In this document: positions 8,301 through 16,575 of the stretch, one piece after another
Layout: every line of letters starts with the position of its first letter
Position numbering within the stretch: position 1 is the stretch's first letter
NCBI RefSeq assembly: GCF_014197055.1
Contig: NZ_JACIEW010000004.1
Span: 186,001-250,000, forward strand
Length of the DNA: 64,000 nt
Source: Devosia subaequoris
Lineage (GTDB): Bacteria > Pseudomonadota > Alphaproteobacteria > Rhizobiales > Devosiaceae
Direction of reading: 5' to 3'
Position numbers and translations under genes: made by a program
Notes under the pieces: model-generated
Databases searched by the model: none
Seen by the model: the letters and a program-made list of their open reading frames with translations, nothing else
Told to the model about the DNA's origin: nothing

Positions 8301-9290
8301 ATGGATCGCAATACCCCCAAGCTCGTCACCATTTTCGGCGGGTCGGGATTTGTCGGCAATCATCTGGTGCAATTGCTGGCCCGCCAGGGTTATCGCATTC
8401 GCGTCGCGGTGCGCCGCCCAGATCTGGCCGGCGAGGTGCGCATGTTCGGTAGTGTGGGCCAGGTGGCGCCAATCCAGGCCAATCTGCGTAGTGAAGCTTC
8501 GGTGCAGCGTGCCGCAGCGGGTGCTGACATCGTCATCAACCTGGTCGGGGTTGCTCACCAAGCCGGCAAGCAGACGTTCGAGGCCGTGCATGTGGAAGGC
8601 GCTGCGGCGGTGGCTCGCGCCGCCAAGGCCGCTGGAGCGAGCGCGCTGGTGCATCTTTCAGCGCTGGGCGTCGACAAGGCAGCCGATGTCAGCGCCTATG
8701 CCGCGTCCAAACTCAAGGGCGAAGAGGCCGTGCTCGCAGCCTACCCCAAGGCTGTCATCATCCGTCCCTCGCTGATGTTTGGCCAGGGCGACGGGTTCTT
8801 CAACCTGATGGGATCGATGGCGCGCATCCTGCCGGTAATGCCACTGATTTCGGGAAAAACGCTGTTCCAGCCGGTCTTTGTGGGCGACGTGGCCGAAGCC
8901 ATCGCCAAGGCCGCGCAGGGCGCGGTCAAGCCGGGCCGTGTCTACGAGCTGGGTGGCCCGGATGTGGAAAGCCACCGAATCCTGATGGAGCGCATTCTGC
9001 GCGAGGCGGGGCGCAACCCGATGCTGGTTTCAGTGCCCTCGGGGTTGATGAAGATGATGGCCTCGCTCATCGGCATCCTGCCCTTCAAGCCGCTGATCAC
9101 GTCTGATCAGGTGGAATTGCTGGGCGTCGACAATGTCGTGTCCGATGCAGCCCGGAAGGAAAAGCGCAATCTGGCCGCCTTTGGCATCGAGCCCACCAGC
9201 ATGGACGAGATCCTGCCCACCTATATGTGGCGCTTCCGCCGCCATGGCGAGTTCGACCGCGAAGGCGGCTCGCCGGTGATCCCGACCTGA
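8301..9290 (+). CDS. NDUFA9-like NAD(P)-binding epimerase/dehydrogenase (complex I-associated subunit family)
   Basis: It is a 329-residue atypical short-chain dehydrogenase. The Rossmann motif is VTIFGGSGFVGNHLV (about 8-23). The region SAYAASKLKGEEAV (about 134-147) replaces the classical YxxxK. The later FQPVFVGDVAEAI (about 194-206) and ELLGVDNVVS are characteristic of the NDUFA9/39-kDa complex I assembly subunit family. The bacterial members are common in Alphaproteobacteria, but their exact role is not established. The gene is monocistronic, with GGAG before the ATG and a strong terminator 35 bases after the stop. Confidence 0.85.
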   Translation: MDRNTPKLVTIFGGSGFVGNHLVQLLARQGYRIRVAVRRPDLAGEVRMFGSVGQVAPIQANLRSEASVQRAAAGADIVINLVGVAHQAGKQTFEAVHVEGAAAVARAAKAAGASALVHLSALGVDKAADVSAYAASKLKGEEAVLAAYPKAVIIRPSLMFGQGDGFFNLMGSMARILPVMPLISGKTLFQPVFVGDVAEAIAKAAQGAVKPGRVYELGGPDVESHRILMERILREAGRNPMLVSVPSGLMKMMASLIGILPFKPLITSDQVELLGVDNVVSDAARKEKRNLAAFGIEPTSMDEILPTYMWRFRRHGEFDREGGSPVIPT

Positions 9291-9324
9291 TTACAGGCGA
9301 TCAGCGCAGCAGCGAATTTATCAC

Positions 9325-9350
9325 CCCGGGCCATCGGCCCGGGTTTTTTT
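9325..9350 (+). terminator. Intrinsic terminator after NDUFA9-like gene
   Basis: Perfect stem CCCGGGCC (9325-9332), loop ATC, GGCCCGGG (9336-9343), then seven T residues and a further T-run after one G. Confidence 0.93.
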
Positions 9351-9411
9351 GTTTTTTGCCTTTGGCACCAGCAAGTTGCAAAACGGACCCGCCACGCTTT
9401 AGAAAAACTTC

Positions 9412-9477
9412 CAAGATATATCTTGAACGCACGCCTACATGCGCCAATCTCTAGGTCGAAGGGCTTTATGATATATC
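9412..9477 (+). promoter_or_regulatory. Candidate PadR autoregulatory operator
   Basis: There is a perfect palindrome CAAGATATATCTTG at 9412-9425. A second GATATATC core sits at 9470-9477, partly overlapping the ribosome-binding site of the padR gene at 9490. PadR-like repressors typically bind ATAT-rich dyads in their own promoters. Confidence 0.6.
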
Positions 9478-9489
9478 TGGAGATAGGTT

Positions 9490-10191
9490 ATGAGCTACTG
9501 GAAGAACGGTGAGCCGAACTGGCGCCATATCGAGCGCATGGCGCGGCGCGGCTGGGGCCGGATGGCCCGCATGGCGGATGAAGAGTTGGGACAGGTCGGC
9601 GGAAATTTCCGCGTCGGCCGTATGCTGGCCTCGGGCGATCTGCGGCTGGTGGCGCTCTATTTCATCGAGCAGCAGCCTCGGCACGGTTATGATCTGATCA
9701 AGGCGGTCGAGGAGCGCTCCAATGGCGTTTATTCGCCCAGTCCCGGCATTGTCTATCCGGCGCTGACCTATCTCGAAGAGGCGGGCTTTGTGACCTCGGC
9801 CGTCGACGGTAACAAGAAGCTCTATACGATCACTGAAACGGGCAAGAGCCATCTTGCGGATAATCGCGAGGCGGTTGCCGGCACGCTGGATTTCCTGGCG
9901 CGCACGGGCGAACAGATGAGCCGGTTCCGCGAATTCGTGAAGGCCGACTGGCCGTTTGCAGACGATCCGGAAGCGGGCAATGTTCCGCCGCAATGGGCGG
10001 AACGCGAGGCACAGGCCGATCGGCCGATGAAGGACGCTATTCCAGAACTGGAAGCCGCGCGCAAAACGCTCAAGGAGGCCATCAAGCGGGCTCGGCGCGG
10101 CGACAAGGAGCAGCAGCGCAAAGCCGCCGCCGTGCTGCAGCAGGCCGCCACGGCGCTGCATGCGATCGGCGATGACGAAGTGGATATCTAG
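9490..10191 (+). CDS. PadR-family transcriptional regulator
   Basis: The 233-residue protein has an N-terminal Arg/Trp-rich extension (1-45). A PadR winged-helix domain follows at about 50-130: LRLVALYFIEQQPRHGYDLI, then SPGIVYPALTYLEEAGFV, the recognition helix and wing. The rest is a helical, Ala/Lys/Gln-rich dimerisation region to the C-terminus. The ATG has GGAGATAGG upstream. The gene is monocistronic and preceded by ATATATC dyads, so self-repression is likely. The inducer and any target beyond itself are unknown. The following gene is convergent. Confidence 0.9.
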   Translation: MSYWKNGEPNWRHIERMARRGWGRMARMADEELGQVGGNFRVGRMLASGDLRLVALYFIEQQPRHGYDLIKAVEERSNGVYSPSPGIVYPALTYLEEAGFVTSAVDGNKKLYTITETGKSHLADNREAVAGTLDFLARTGEQMSRFREFVKADWPFADDPEAGNVPPQWAEREAQADRPMKDAIPELEAARKTLKEAIKRARRGDKEQQRKAAAVLQQAATALHAIGDDEVDI

Positions 10192-10203
10192 GCCACGGAC
10201 CTG

Positions 10204-10226
10204 CCTTCTCCCCTGGCGGGGGAAGG
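10204..10226. repeat. Small palindromic intergenic repeat
   Basis: CCTTCTCCCC, loop TGGC, GGGGGAAGG. This resembles the CTCCCC/GGGGAG hairpin repeats scattered through many alphaproteobacterial genomes. It lies between the convergent padR and tetR genes and may also terminate transcription. Confidence 0.55.
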
Positions 10227-10240
10227 TGGGCCCACCCGGC

Positions 10241-10930
10241 TCAAGCGCCTGGCTTGGTCCTGAGGAAGTCCAGCACCATCTGCACGGCGTGGGCTTCGCG
10301 TTCCTGCACCATGTTGACGCTGGTCAGGTCGCGCTCGAAGATCACCGACAGCGTGGCCGTGTTGGAGACGTAGAAGAAGCCAAGTGCTGCCACTGAAATA
10401 TAGAGCTGCACCGGATCCACATCGCGGCGGAAAGCGCCGGTGGCGGCGCCACGCTCGATGATGGCGGCGATCTGACCGACCAAAGGTGAATGCAGCGCCT
10501 TGATGTCGGGCATGGTTTTGAGGAACCGCGCGTTCTCGATGTTTTCCGTGCCCAGAAGGCGTGGAAACCAGGGATTGGCCAGGAAGTGCCGGAAGGTGAA
10601 GCGCACCAGCCTGTCCATAGCCTGTACCGGATCATATTGATCAAGCGACAGTGCTCGTTCGCCCTTACGGATCTCCTGATAGGCGTCGAGGAGCACCGCC
10701 CGGTACAGCTCCTCCTTATTGCCGAAATAGTGGTAGAGCAGGCGCTTATTGGCCCCTGCCCGATCGGCAATTGCATCCACCCGCGCCCCTTCAAAGCCCC
10801 GATCGGCAAACTCCACCCGCGCGGCGGCGAGGATGGAGGCCTTGGTCTTGGCCGAATTTCGGGGCCGCTTTGTCGCCTCAGCCTTGCGCCGAGGCGTCTC
10901 CACGGTCGCGGGTGAAGATGGATCGGACAC
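10241..10930 (-). CDS. TetR-family regulator, last gene of the tct operon
   Basis: The protein has 229 residues. The TetR DNA-binding domain spans about 26-72, with KASILAAARVEFADRGFEGARV and the recognition helix region LLYHYFGNKEELYRAV. The C-terminal ligand domain resembles that of the RutR/TetR_C_6 type (NPWFPRLLGTENIENARFL). The annotated start lies 53 bases inside the end of tctA, and the first 25 residues are a poorly conserved tail, so the true start may be later. Co-transcription with a solute transporter suggests it senses that solute or controls its use. Confidence 0.86.
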   Translation of the reverse strand: MSDPSSPATVETPRRKAEATKRPRNSAKTKASILAAARVEFADRGFEGARVDAIADRAGANKRLLYHYFGNKEELYRAVLLDAYQEIRKGERALSLDQYDPVQAMDRLVRFTFRHFLANPWFPRLLGTENIENARFLKTMPDIKALHSPLVGQIAAIIERGAATGAFRRDVDPVQLYISVAALGFFYVSNTATLSVIFERDLTSVNMVQEREAHAVQMVLDFLRTKPGA

Positions 10931-12404
10931 GTTTGGACACCGCCGGAATGGACATGAGGATGGTCAGGATGATGATGATGCAGATAACAGCGCTGATGGG
11001 CCGGGTAAAGAACGGGCTCGGATCGCCATTGGTCAGCAACAGCCCCCGCCGAAGGTTGAGATCAAGCAGATCTCCCAGGATGATGCCCAGCACCAGCGGG
11101 GCCATCGGGTATTTCATCTCGCGCAGGATGAAGCCGACAATGCCAAAGCCGACCATCACATAGACGTCGAACATGCGCTGGGTGATGGCGAAGCTGCCAA
11201 CCACGCACAGGACATAGACCACCGCCATCAGTCGCTCACGTGGCACTTGCAGCACGGTGAGCAGCGGCTTGGTCAGGGTCAACCCGAAGATCAGCATGGC
11301 AATGGTGGAGAAAAACAGGATCGCCACGATCTGGTAGAGAAACTCAGGGTTCTCGGTCATCAAGAGCGGGCCGGGCCGAATGCCATGGATGAACATGGCC
11401 GCGATCAGCACGGCCGCCGCTGCCGAGCCGGGCAGGGCCAGGGTGAGCGTGGGGATCATGGCGCCGGGGATGACGGCGGAATTGCCGGTTTCGGCAGCGA
11501 TCAGCCCTTCCTGGCTGCCCTTGCCGAACATGTGCTTTTCCTTGCTGACCCGCTTGGCCGCCGCATAGGAAGCCCAGGCGCCGACATCCTCGCCCACGCC
11601 GGGCACGATGCCAACAAATGTGCCGATGAGACCTGAGCGGAACGTGGTCCACTTGTATTTGAACACCTCGGAAAAGCGCGGGATGACCCGGTCACCGGAG
11701 GAAATGATGCGGGCCTGGGCGGAGCGTTTCATGACGCCCAGGATTTCGGCGAAACCGAAGGCACCGACCATGGCCGGGATCAGGTCAACGCCGCCGCCCA
11801 GCGCTGAAATGCCAAAGGTGAAGCGCTGATGGGCATGCAGGGTTTCCATGCCGACCATGGCGACAAGCAGTCCCAATATGCCAGCAATATAACCCTTGAG
11901 CGGATCGTCGATGGCGGTCAACTGCCCCGAGATAATGACGCCGAACAGCGCCAGCCAGAAAAATTCATAGGTGCCGAACTTCAGCGCCGCCTCCGCCAGT
12001 AGCGGTGCGATCAGGGCCAGGGCGATGATGCCGACAATGGTGCCCAGCGCCGAAGAGGTGGTGGCCAGACCCATGGCCGTACCGGCCTTGCCCGAGAGGG
12101 CCAATGGATGCCCGTCAAGCGTGGTGGCAGCGCTGGCCGGCGTACCGGGAATGGAGAGCAGGATGGCCGTGCGGCTGCCCCCATAAATGGCGCCGCAGTA
12201 AAGGCACATCAGGCACAGGATCGCCTGATCGGGCGCCATTTTGTAGGTGAGCGTGACCAATAGCGCGACGCCCATGGTGGCGGTCAGGCCGGGAAGGGCA
12301 CCGATGATGATGCCCAGCAGGGTTGCCCAGGCGATGTTGAACAGGGACACCGGGGTGAGGAAATGGGCGAGCCCGCCACCGAGCATCAGAAGGCCGTCAA
12401 ACAT
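10878..12404 (-). CDS. tctA: Tripartite tricarboxylate transporter, large permease subunit TctA
   Basis: It is the large membrane subunit (508 aa, about 12 helices) of a secondary, binding-protein-dependent TTT carrier. The family signature GALPGLTATMGVALLV lies at about 38-53. Two further conserved blocks are LYCGAIYGGSRTAILLSIPG (about 88-107) and GIVPGVGEDVGAWASYAAAK (about 264-283). It starts 12 bases after tctB. The transported carboxylate cannot be read from the sequence. Confidence 0.94.
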   Translation of the reverse strand: MFDGLLMLGGGLAHFLTPVSLFNIAWATLLGIIIGALPGLTATMGVALLVTLTYKMAPDQAILCLMCLYCGAIYGGSRTAILLSIPGTPASAATTLDGHPLALSGKAGTAMGLATTSSALGTIVGIIALALIAPLLAEAALKFGTYEFFWLALFGVIISGQLTAIDDPLKGYIAGILGLLVAMVGMETLHAHQRFTFGISALGGGVDLIPAMVGAFGFAEILGVMKRSAQARIISSGDRVIPRFSEVFKYKWTTFRSGLIGTFVGIVPGVGEDVGAWASYAAAKRVSKEKHMFGKGSQEGLIAAETGNSAVIPGAMIPTLTLALPGSAAAAVLIAAMFIHGIRPGPLLMTENPEFLYQIVAILFFSTIAMLIFGLTLTKPLLTVLQVPRERLMAVVYVLCVVGSFAITQRMFDVYVMVGFGIVGFILREMKYPMAPLVLGIILGDLLDLNLRRGLLLTNGDPSPFFTRPISAVICIIIILTILMSIPAVSKRVRSIFTRDRGDASAQG

Positions 12405-12416
12405 GGTCGCGCGCTC

Positions 12417-12956
12417 CTATGGCAGCCGTACGAGGAAGGCGCGTTCAAACACCAGGGTCACCACGGTCGCGGTCACCAGCGCCAGGCCCGAGGCCCAGAG
12501 CAGGGATTTGAGCCAAGGCTTGCGCGGTTCGGACAGCCAGCACTCAAACACCATGATGAAGGTGAAAACGAAGAGGCCCGTGGCCGCCCAGAAGGGCAGG
12601 GTGCCAACCAGGCCAAGGGTATAGATCAGGGCCAGCAGCATGACTGAGCCGGCGCGCGCCGCAGCGCCAGAGAGCACGGCACCGGACAATTGCTGCCAGC
12701 CCCCTGTCGCTGGGGTTCGGAGGGAACGGAAGGATAGAATGGTCCCACACAGGGTCAGCGCAATGGCCAACATGCCCGGCACCAGTCCCGGCACCGTCAT
12801 GGGATGGATACGGCGCACCTCGAGCCGATCCATGGTCCATGCGCCATAGAAGATCGACAACCCAAGCAGAATAAAGAACAGACCCGCCAGCAGGTCTGCC
12901 TTGATCATAGCGGGTGGCGGCGCATCATCGGATGGTGTGGGGGTGTCGGTGGTCAT
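12417..12956 (-). CDS. tctB: Tripartite tricarboxylate transporter, small permease subunit TctB
   Basis: The protein has 179 residues from ATG 12956 (MTTDTPTPSDD...). Four hydrophobic segments are visible, including LLAGLFFILLGLSIFYGAW (about 23-41) and the C-terminal pair WASGLALVTATVVTLVF. Low sequence conservation with this topology is normal for TctB. The open frame reaches 13190, but the extra 78 codons cover an intergenic hairpin region and contain no membrane or domain signal. It sits between tctC and tctA, as in canonical TTT operons. Confidence 0.9.
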   Translation of the reverse strand: MTTDTPTPSDDAPPPAMIKADLLAGLFFILLGLSIFYGAWTMDRLEVRRIHPMTVPGLVPGMLAIALTLCGTILSFRSLRTPATGGWQQLSGAVLSGAAARAGSVMLLALIYTLGLVGTLPFWAATGLFVFTFIMVFECWLSEPRKPWLKSLLWASGLALVTATVVTLVFERAFLVRLP

Positions 12957-12981
12957 ATTGGTCTGAACCTTGCGGCCAGGG

Positions 12982-13083
12982 GATTGCGCCAAGCGCAATC
13001 TCAAGGGAGCCGTTATTGCAGGGTTTGTCTTGACATCCAGCATGCCGAGACATTGGGGTGGACCACCGGGGCTGGCCCGGTGG
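12982..13083 (-). promoter_or_regulatory. Two hairpins in the tctC-tctB intergenic region
   Basis: Perfect 8-bp stems lie at 12982-13000 (GATTGCGC/GCGCAATC, loop CAA) and 13063-13083 (CCACCGGG/CCCGGTGG, 5-base loop). They lie within the 178-base gap between the binding-protein and permease genes. Neither has a U-tract. They may stabilise the tctC 3' end or partly attenuate read-through, so that the binding protein is made in excess. Confidence 0.55.
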
Positions 13084-13134
13084 TGCGTGGGCTGGACAAT
13101 TGGGCTGGGCCGGCCAGAGGCCGACCCAGGCGGG

Positions 13135-14175
13135 CTACATGCCCACTTCGGTGCGGGTTTCGCAGTCGATGCCGATTGTCGATGGATCATTGACGGCTTC
13201 GCCGCGCTCCACCGAGGAACAGGCCTCGAGGATCACCACCGGCATGGCCAGGGCGCGAGCTTCTTCACCATAGGAGGGAGCAAAGACCGCGCCGAAGTTT
13301 TCCGCATAGGTCTTGATCTCTTCGGAGTTCATCACCTGCTCCGCCCAGATCTTGTCCATGGTGGCGATCACTTCGTCGGGCACGCCGGCCGGGATGAAGA
13401 TGCCGAAATAGTCGGGCGCGAGCGGCATGTCCGGCAGCCAGTTGGTGACTGGCGGGATCGGATCGACGCCGTCGAGATCAAGCGGCTTGTCGGAGAGCAC
13501 GGCCAGTGCCTTGAGGCGGCCGCCGCGGATGAGTTCGGTCTGTTCCACCGCGAGCTGGGTGGTGACCATGGCCTCGCCAGAAGCGGTGGCAATGGCTGCA
13601 GGCCCACCACCATCATAGGTGATCATGTTGTAATCAAAGCCGTCGGCCGCATCGGACAGGGCCGCAATCGCGGTGCCTCCCGACGACGTCACGCCCGCCG
13701 TGGCGACCGAGATGCCGCGCCCAGCGTCCGATTTGAAGGCTTCGAGCAACTGCCCGAAATCCTCGAACTGGCTATCGGCCGGGACCGAGACCACCGGCAC
13801 GTTGGCGACCGAAAGATAGATATGCCAATCGTCGATATTGGTATCTTCGAGCAGGCCGGTCACCGAGTAGGTGGCATTGTTGGCGATCGCGTTGGCGGTC
13901 CAGGTGTAGCCGTCGCGCGGCGCGTTAAGCACTTCCTGGGTGCCAATGGCGCCTGACGCCCCCGGCTGGTTGACCACGACGACTTCGACCCCCAGGGCCT
14001 CGGCCAGAATCGGCGCGGTGACGCGGGTGACCTGGTCGGTCGAGCCGCCAGCGCCCCAAGGCACGATCAGGTTGATCGGGCGATCTGGTTGCCACTCCTG
14101 TGCAAACGCCGTGGCTGTGCCCAGCGTCATCAGGGCACAGCCCGACGCCAGGACGATTCGCAAGGACTGCTTCAT
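13135..14175 (-). CDS. tctC: Tripartite tricarboxylate transporter, periplasmic binding protein TctC
   Basis: The binding protein has 346 residues. A clear Sec signal peptide ends near VAXA-type site TATAFAQ (about 18-25). The mature protein opens with the TctC hallmark PDRPINLIVPWGAGGSTDQVTR (given here as key residues P-D-R-P...GGSTD at about 30-45). The ATG at 14175 has GGGAGGAG upstream; the open frame continues to 14340 but without signal-like sequence. It is the first gene of tctC-tctB-tctA-tetR and is divergent from the TSUP permease gene. Confidence 0.94.
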   Translation of the reverse strand: MKQSLRIVLASGCALMTLGTATAFAQEWQPDRPINLIVPWGAGGSTDQVTRVTAPILAEALGVEVVVVNQPGASGAIGTQEVLNAPRDGYTWTANAIANNATYSVTGLLEDTNIDDWHIYLSVANVPVVSVPADSQFEDFGQLLEAFKSDAGRGISVATAGVTSSGGTAIAALSDAADGFDYNMITYDGGGPAAIATASGEAMVTTQLAVEQTELIRGGRLKALAVLSDKPLDLDGVDPIPPVTNWLPDMPLAPDYFGIFIPAGVPDEVIATMDKIWAEQVMNSEEIKTYAENFGAVFAPSYGEEARALAMPVVILEACSSVERGEAVNDPSTIGIDCETRTEVGM

Positions 14176-14196
14176 CGTTTTCTCCTCCCTCTGTGG

Positions 14197-14275
14197 CCGG
14201 AACTGACTATTCCGGTTCTCCAAGGGAACTTGCGGCCGTTCCCCAGGCGAGTCAAGCGACATGTAACCAGTTGGT
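14197..14275 (-). promoter_or_regulatory. Inverted repeats upstream of tctC
   Basis: CCGGAA-N7-TTCCGG lies at 14197-14215, 22 bases before the tctC start. ACCA-GT-TGGT lies at 14266-14275. Either could be the operator of the operon-encoded TetR protein. The first could also form an RNA hairpin above the ribosome-binding site. Confidence 0.4.
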
Positions 14276-14390
14276 GAGCTGAATCGATTGCGAAACGCGG
14301 CGAGAAAATGCGTTGCGTCAAGATGTTCGAATGCTATCACAAAGCCCTGCCGGTTGAGTTGAACCGGATCGTTAGACCGGGGCTAAGGGC

Positions 14391-15137
14391 ATGGAATTCG
14401 ATCTTGCAGGGCTGGCAATAATGGCGCTGGCCCTCAGCGCCGGTGCCATCGTCAAAGGCGCTACGGGAATGGGCCTGCCGCTGGTGGCGCTGCCGGTGCT
14501 GACCACATTTTTCGGATTGCAGCACGCGGTTGGCCTGATGTGCGTGCCACTGATCTTCACCAATGCGTGGCAAGTCTGGCGTTTTCGCACCTCTGCGCGG
14601 GATGACCGCATGGTCTTCCTGCCGCTGTTTCTGGTGGGCGGGGCGATAGGCATCGCATTGGGGACCTGGGCGCTCACCAGCCTGCCGGAGCGAACGCTGG
14701 TGATGACATTGGGCATCATTTTGTTGTGCTACGTCGCGCTCAAGCTGGCGGCACCCCATTTCGTGGTCGGTCCGCTGCTGGCGCGGCGGGCCGGACCGCT
14801 GTTCGGCATAGGGGGCGGCGTCCTGCAGGGCGCGACAGGAATTTCGGCGCCTATCACGGTCACATTCATTCACGCCATGGCTATGGATCGGGAGGCTCAT
14901 GTGTTTGCCGTATCTACCATGTTCCTGCTCTATTCAGTGGTGCATCTGCCGGCACTGGCCGTGGCCGGCGTGATGCAGGGGCAGTGGCTGATCGAGGGGG
15001 TCATGGCGCTTGTGCCCATTCTGATTTTCATGCCGCTTGGCCAGGCCATTGCCAGCAGGCTCAGCCGCAAGGCCTTTGACCGCATGATCCTGATTTTCCT
15101 CGGCCTGATCGGGCTCAAAATGGTGCTGGGCCTTTAG
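14391..15137 (+). CDS. TSUP family permease (TauE/SafE-like)
   Basis: It is a 248-residue integral membrane protein with about eight helices in two repeats. The N-terminal GAIVKGATGMGLPLVALP (about 18-35) is typical of TSUP proteins. It recurs as GIGGGVLQGATGISAPI in the second half. TSUP members move sulfite, sulfoacetate and other organic anions; the substrate here is unknown. It is divergent from tctC, so the two transport systems may share a regulatory region. Confidence 0.87.
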   Translation: MEFDLAGLAIMALALSAGAIVKGATGMGLPLVALPVLTTFFGLQHAVGLMCVPLIFTNAWQVWRFRTSARDDRMVFLPLFLVGGAIGIALGTWALTSLPERTLVMTLGIILLCYVALKLAAPHFVVGPLLARRAGPLFGIGGGVLQGATGISAPITVTFIHAMAMDREAHVFAVSTMFLLYSVVHLPALAVAGVMQGQWLIEGVMALVPILIFMPLGQAIASRLSRKAFDRMILIFLGLIGLKMVLGL

Positions 15138-15188
15138 GGGCCGCCCCATGGGAGAACGACATTCCACCACAAGCGCGCATTGTTGTGC

Positions 15189-15235
15189 TTGACGCGCCAT
15201 AGCGGCCTCATATAGGTAAGTAACTAATCAGTTAC
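15189..15235 (+). promoter_or_regulatory. Promoter with overlapping operator of the three-gene sugar cassette
   Basis: TTGACG (15189-15194) and TATAGG (15211-15216) are spaced by 16 bases. A perfect dyad GTAACT-AATC-AGTTAC (15220-15235) starts four bases after the -10, covering the expected +1. The AACTAATCAGTT core resembles TetR-family operators. The regulator is not obvious; the nearest TetR gene is at 10.2 kb. Confidence 0.6.
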
Positions 15236-15265
15236 ACCGAATGCTGCGGCTTGGGAGAAAAATAA

Positions 15266-16417
15266 ATGGCAGAGCAACGGCTTGGCATTATCATGCATGG
15301 CGTCACCGGGCGCATGGGCTACAACCAGCATCTGGTGCGCTCGATCCTGGCGATCCGCGATCAGGGCGGCATCATGCTGAAAAATGGCGACCGGCTGGTG
15401 GTCGACCCGATCATCGTGGGCCGCAATGCCGACAAGATGCAGGCTCTCGCCAAGAAGCATAATATCGCCCGGTGGAGCGACGATCTCGAGGCGGCACTGG
15501 CCAATCCTGACGACGCGATCTTTTTCGACGCCGGCACCACCCTGATGCGCGCCGGGCTGCTGGAAAAGGCATTGGCCGCCGGCAAGCATGTCTATTGCGA
15601 GAAGCCGACCTCGGACGATCTGGACGTGGCGGTGAACCTGGCCAAGACGGCCCGCGCCTCCGGCCTGAAACATGGCGTGGTGCAGGACAAGCTGTTCCTG
15701 CCGGGTCTGATGAAGATCAAGATGCTCAAGGATAGCGGCTTTTTCGGCGATATCCTGTCGGTGCGCGGCGAGTTTGGCTATTGGGTATTTGAAGGCGACT
15801 GGCAGAAGTCGCAGCGCCCGAGCTGGAACTATCGCAAGAACGATGGCGGCGGCATCATTCTCGATATGCTGTGCCACTGGCGCTATGTGCTCGACAATCT
15901 GTTCGGCGAAGTGCAGGCGGTTTCGTGCCTGGGCGCCACCCATATTCCGCAGCGCGTGGACGAGCAGGGGAACACCTTCAACTGTGACACCGATGATGCG
16001 GCCTATGCCACGTTTGAACTTGAAGGCGGGGTGATTGCCCAGATCAATTCGAGCTGGACGACCCGCGTGCGCCGCGACGATCTGGTCACCTTCCATGTCG
16101 ATGGCACGCATGGCTCGGCCGTGGCGGGCCTGCACAAGTGCTGGACCCAGCATCGCGTCAACACCCCCAAGCCGGTGTGGAACCCCGACCAGCCGCAGAC
16201 CATGAACTTCTTCAACGACTGGGAAGAGGTTCCAGACAACTGGCCGGCGGACAATGGTTTCAAGGTGCAGTGGGAAATGTTCCTGCGCCATGTTGCTGAA
16301 GATGCCCCATGGGAATATGGCCTCGAGGCCGGTGCCAAGGGTGTACAGCTGGCCGAACTGGGGCTCAAGAGTTGGGACGAGCGCCGCTGGCTCGATGTGC
16401 CGAAGTTGCAGTTCTGA
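15266..16417 (+). CDS. Gfo/Idh/MocA family oxidoreductase
   Basis: It is a 383-residue NAD(P)-dependent dehydrogenase of the sugar/inositol oxidoreductase superfamily. The Rossmann loop is HGVTGRMGYNQHLV (about 9-22). The family motif CEKPT (about 112-116) supplies the usual catalytic Lys. The C-terminal alpha/beta domain includes NDGGGIILDMLCHWRY (about 193-208), where the His is in the place of the usual active-site residue. ATG 15266 is preceded by GGGAG. It is the first gene of a cassette with a DUF993 protein and a TIM-barrel isomerase. The substrate is probably a sugar or cyclitol; which one is unknown. Confidence 0.9.
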   Translation: MAEQRLGIIMHGVTGRMGYNQHLVRSILAIRDQGGIMLKNGDRLVVDPIIVGRNADKMQALAKKHNIARWSDDLEAALANPDDAIFFDAGTTLMRAGLLEKALAAGKHVYCEKPTSDDLDVAVNLAKTARASGLKHGVVQDKLFLPGLMKIKMLKDSGFFGDILSVRGEFGYWVFEGDWQKSQRPSWNYRKNDGGGIILDMLCHWRYVLDNLFGEVQAVSCLGATHIPQRVDEQGNTFNCDTDDAAYATFELEGGVIAQINSSWTTRVRRDDLVTFHVDGTHGSAVAGLHKCWTQHRVNTPKPVWNPDQPQTMNFFNDWEEVPDNWPADNGFKVQWEMFLRHVAEDAPWEYGLEAGAKGVQLAELGLKSWDERRWLDVPKLQF

Positions 16418-16443
16418 GGTTCGGAACTTCACCCAATCACGGT

Positions 16444-16542
16444 GTCACCCCGGCCTTGAGCCGGGGCCCATCCTGAGACGTGTCCGCGCTCGCTCCACGT
16501 TGGCTGATCTCAAGATGGATCCCGGCTCAAGGCCGGGATGAC
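16444..16542. repeat. Large inverted repeat between the first two cassette genes
   Basis: Left arm 16444-16478 begins GTCACCCCGGCCTTGAGCCG. Right arm 16508-16542 ends CAAGGCCGGGATGAC. Each arm also holds its own CCCGGC-TTGAG-CCGGG palindrome. Such GTCATCCCGG...CAAGGCCGGGATGAC units are widely dispersed in alphaproteobacterial genomes. A 29-base spacer separates the arms. Transcription of the cassette must pass through it. Confidence 0.85.
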
Positions 16543-16575
16543 AACCGAGTTCTTTGAGACTTCAAGGACACGACG

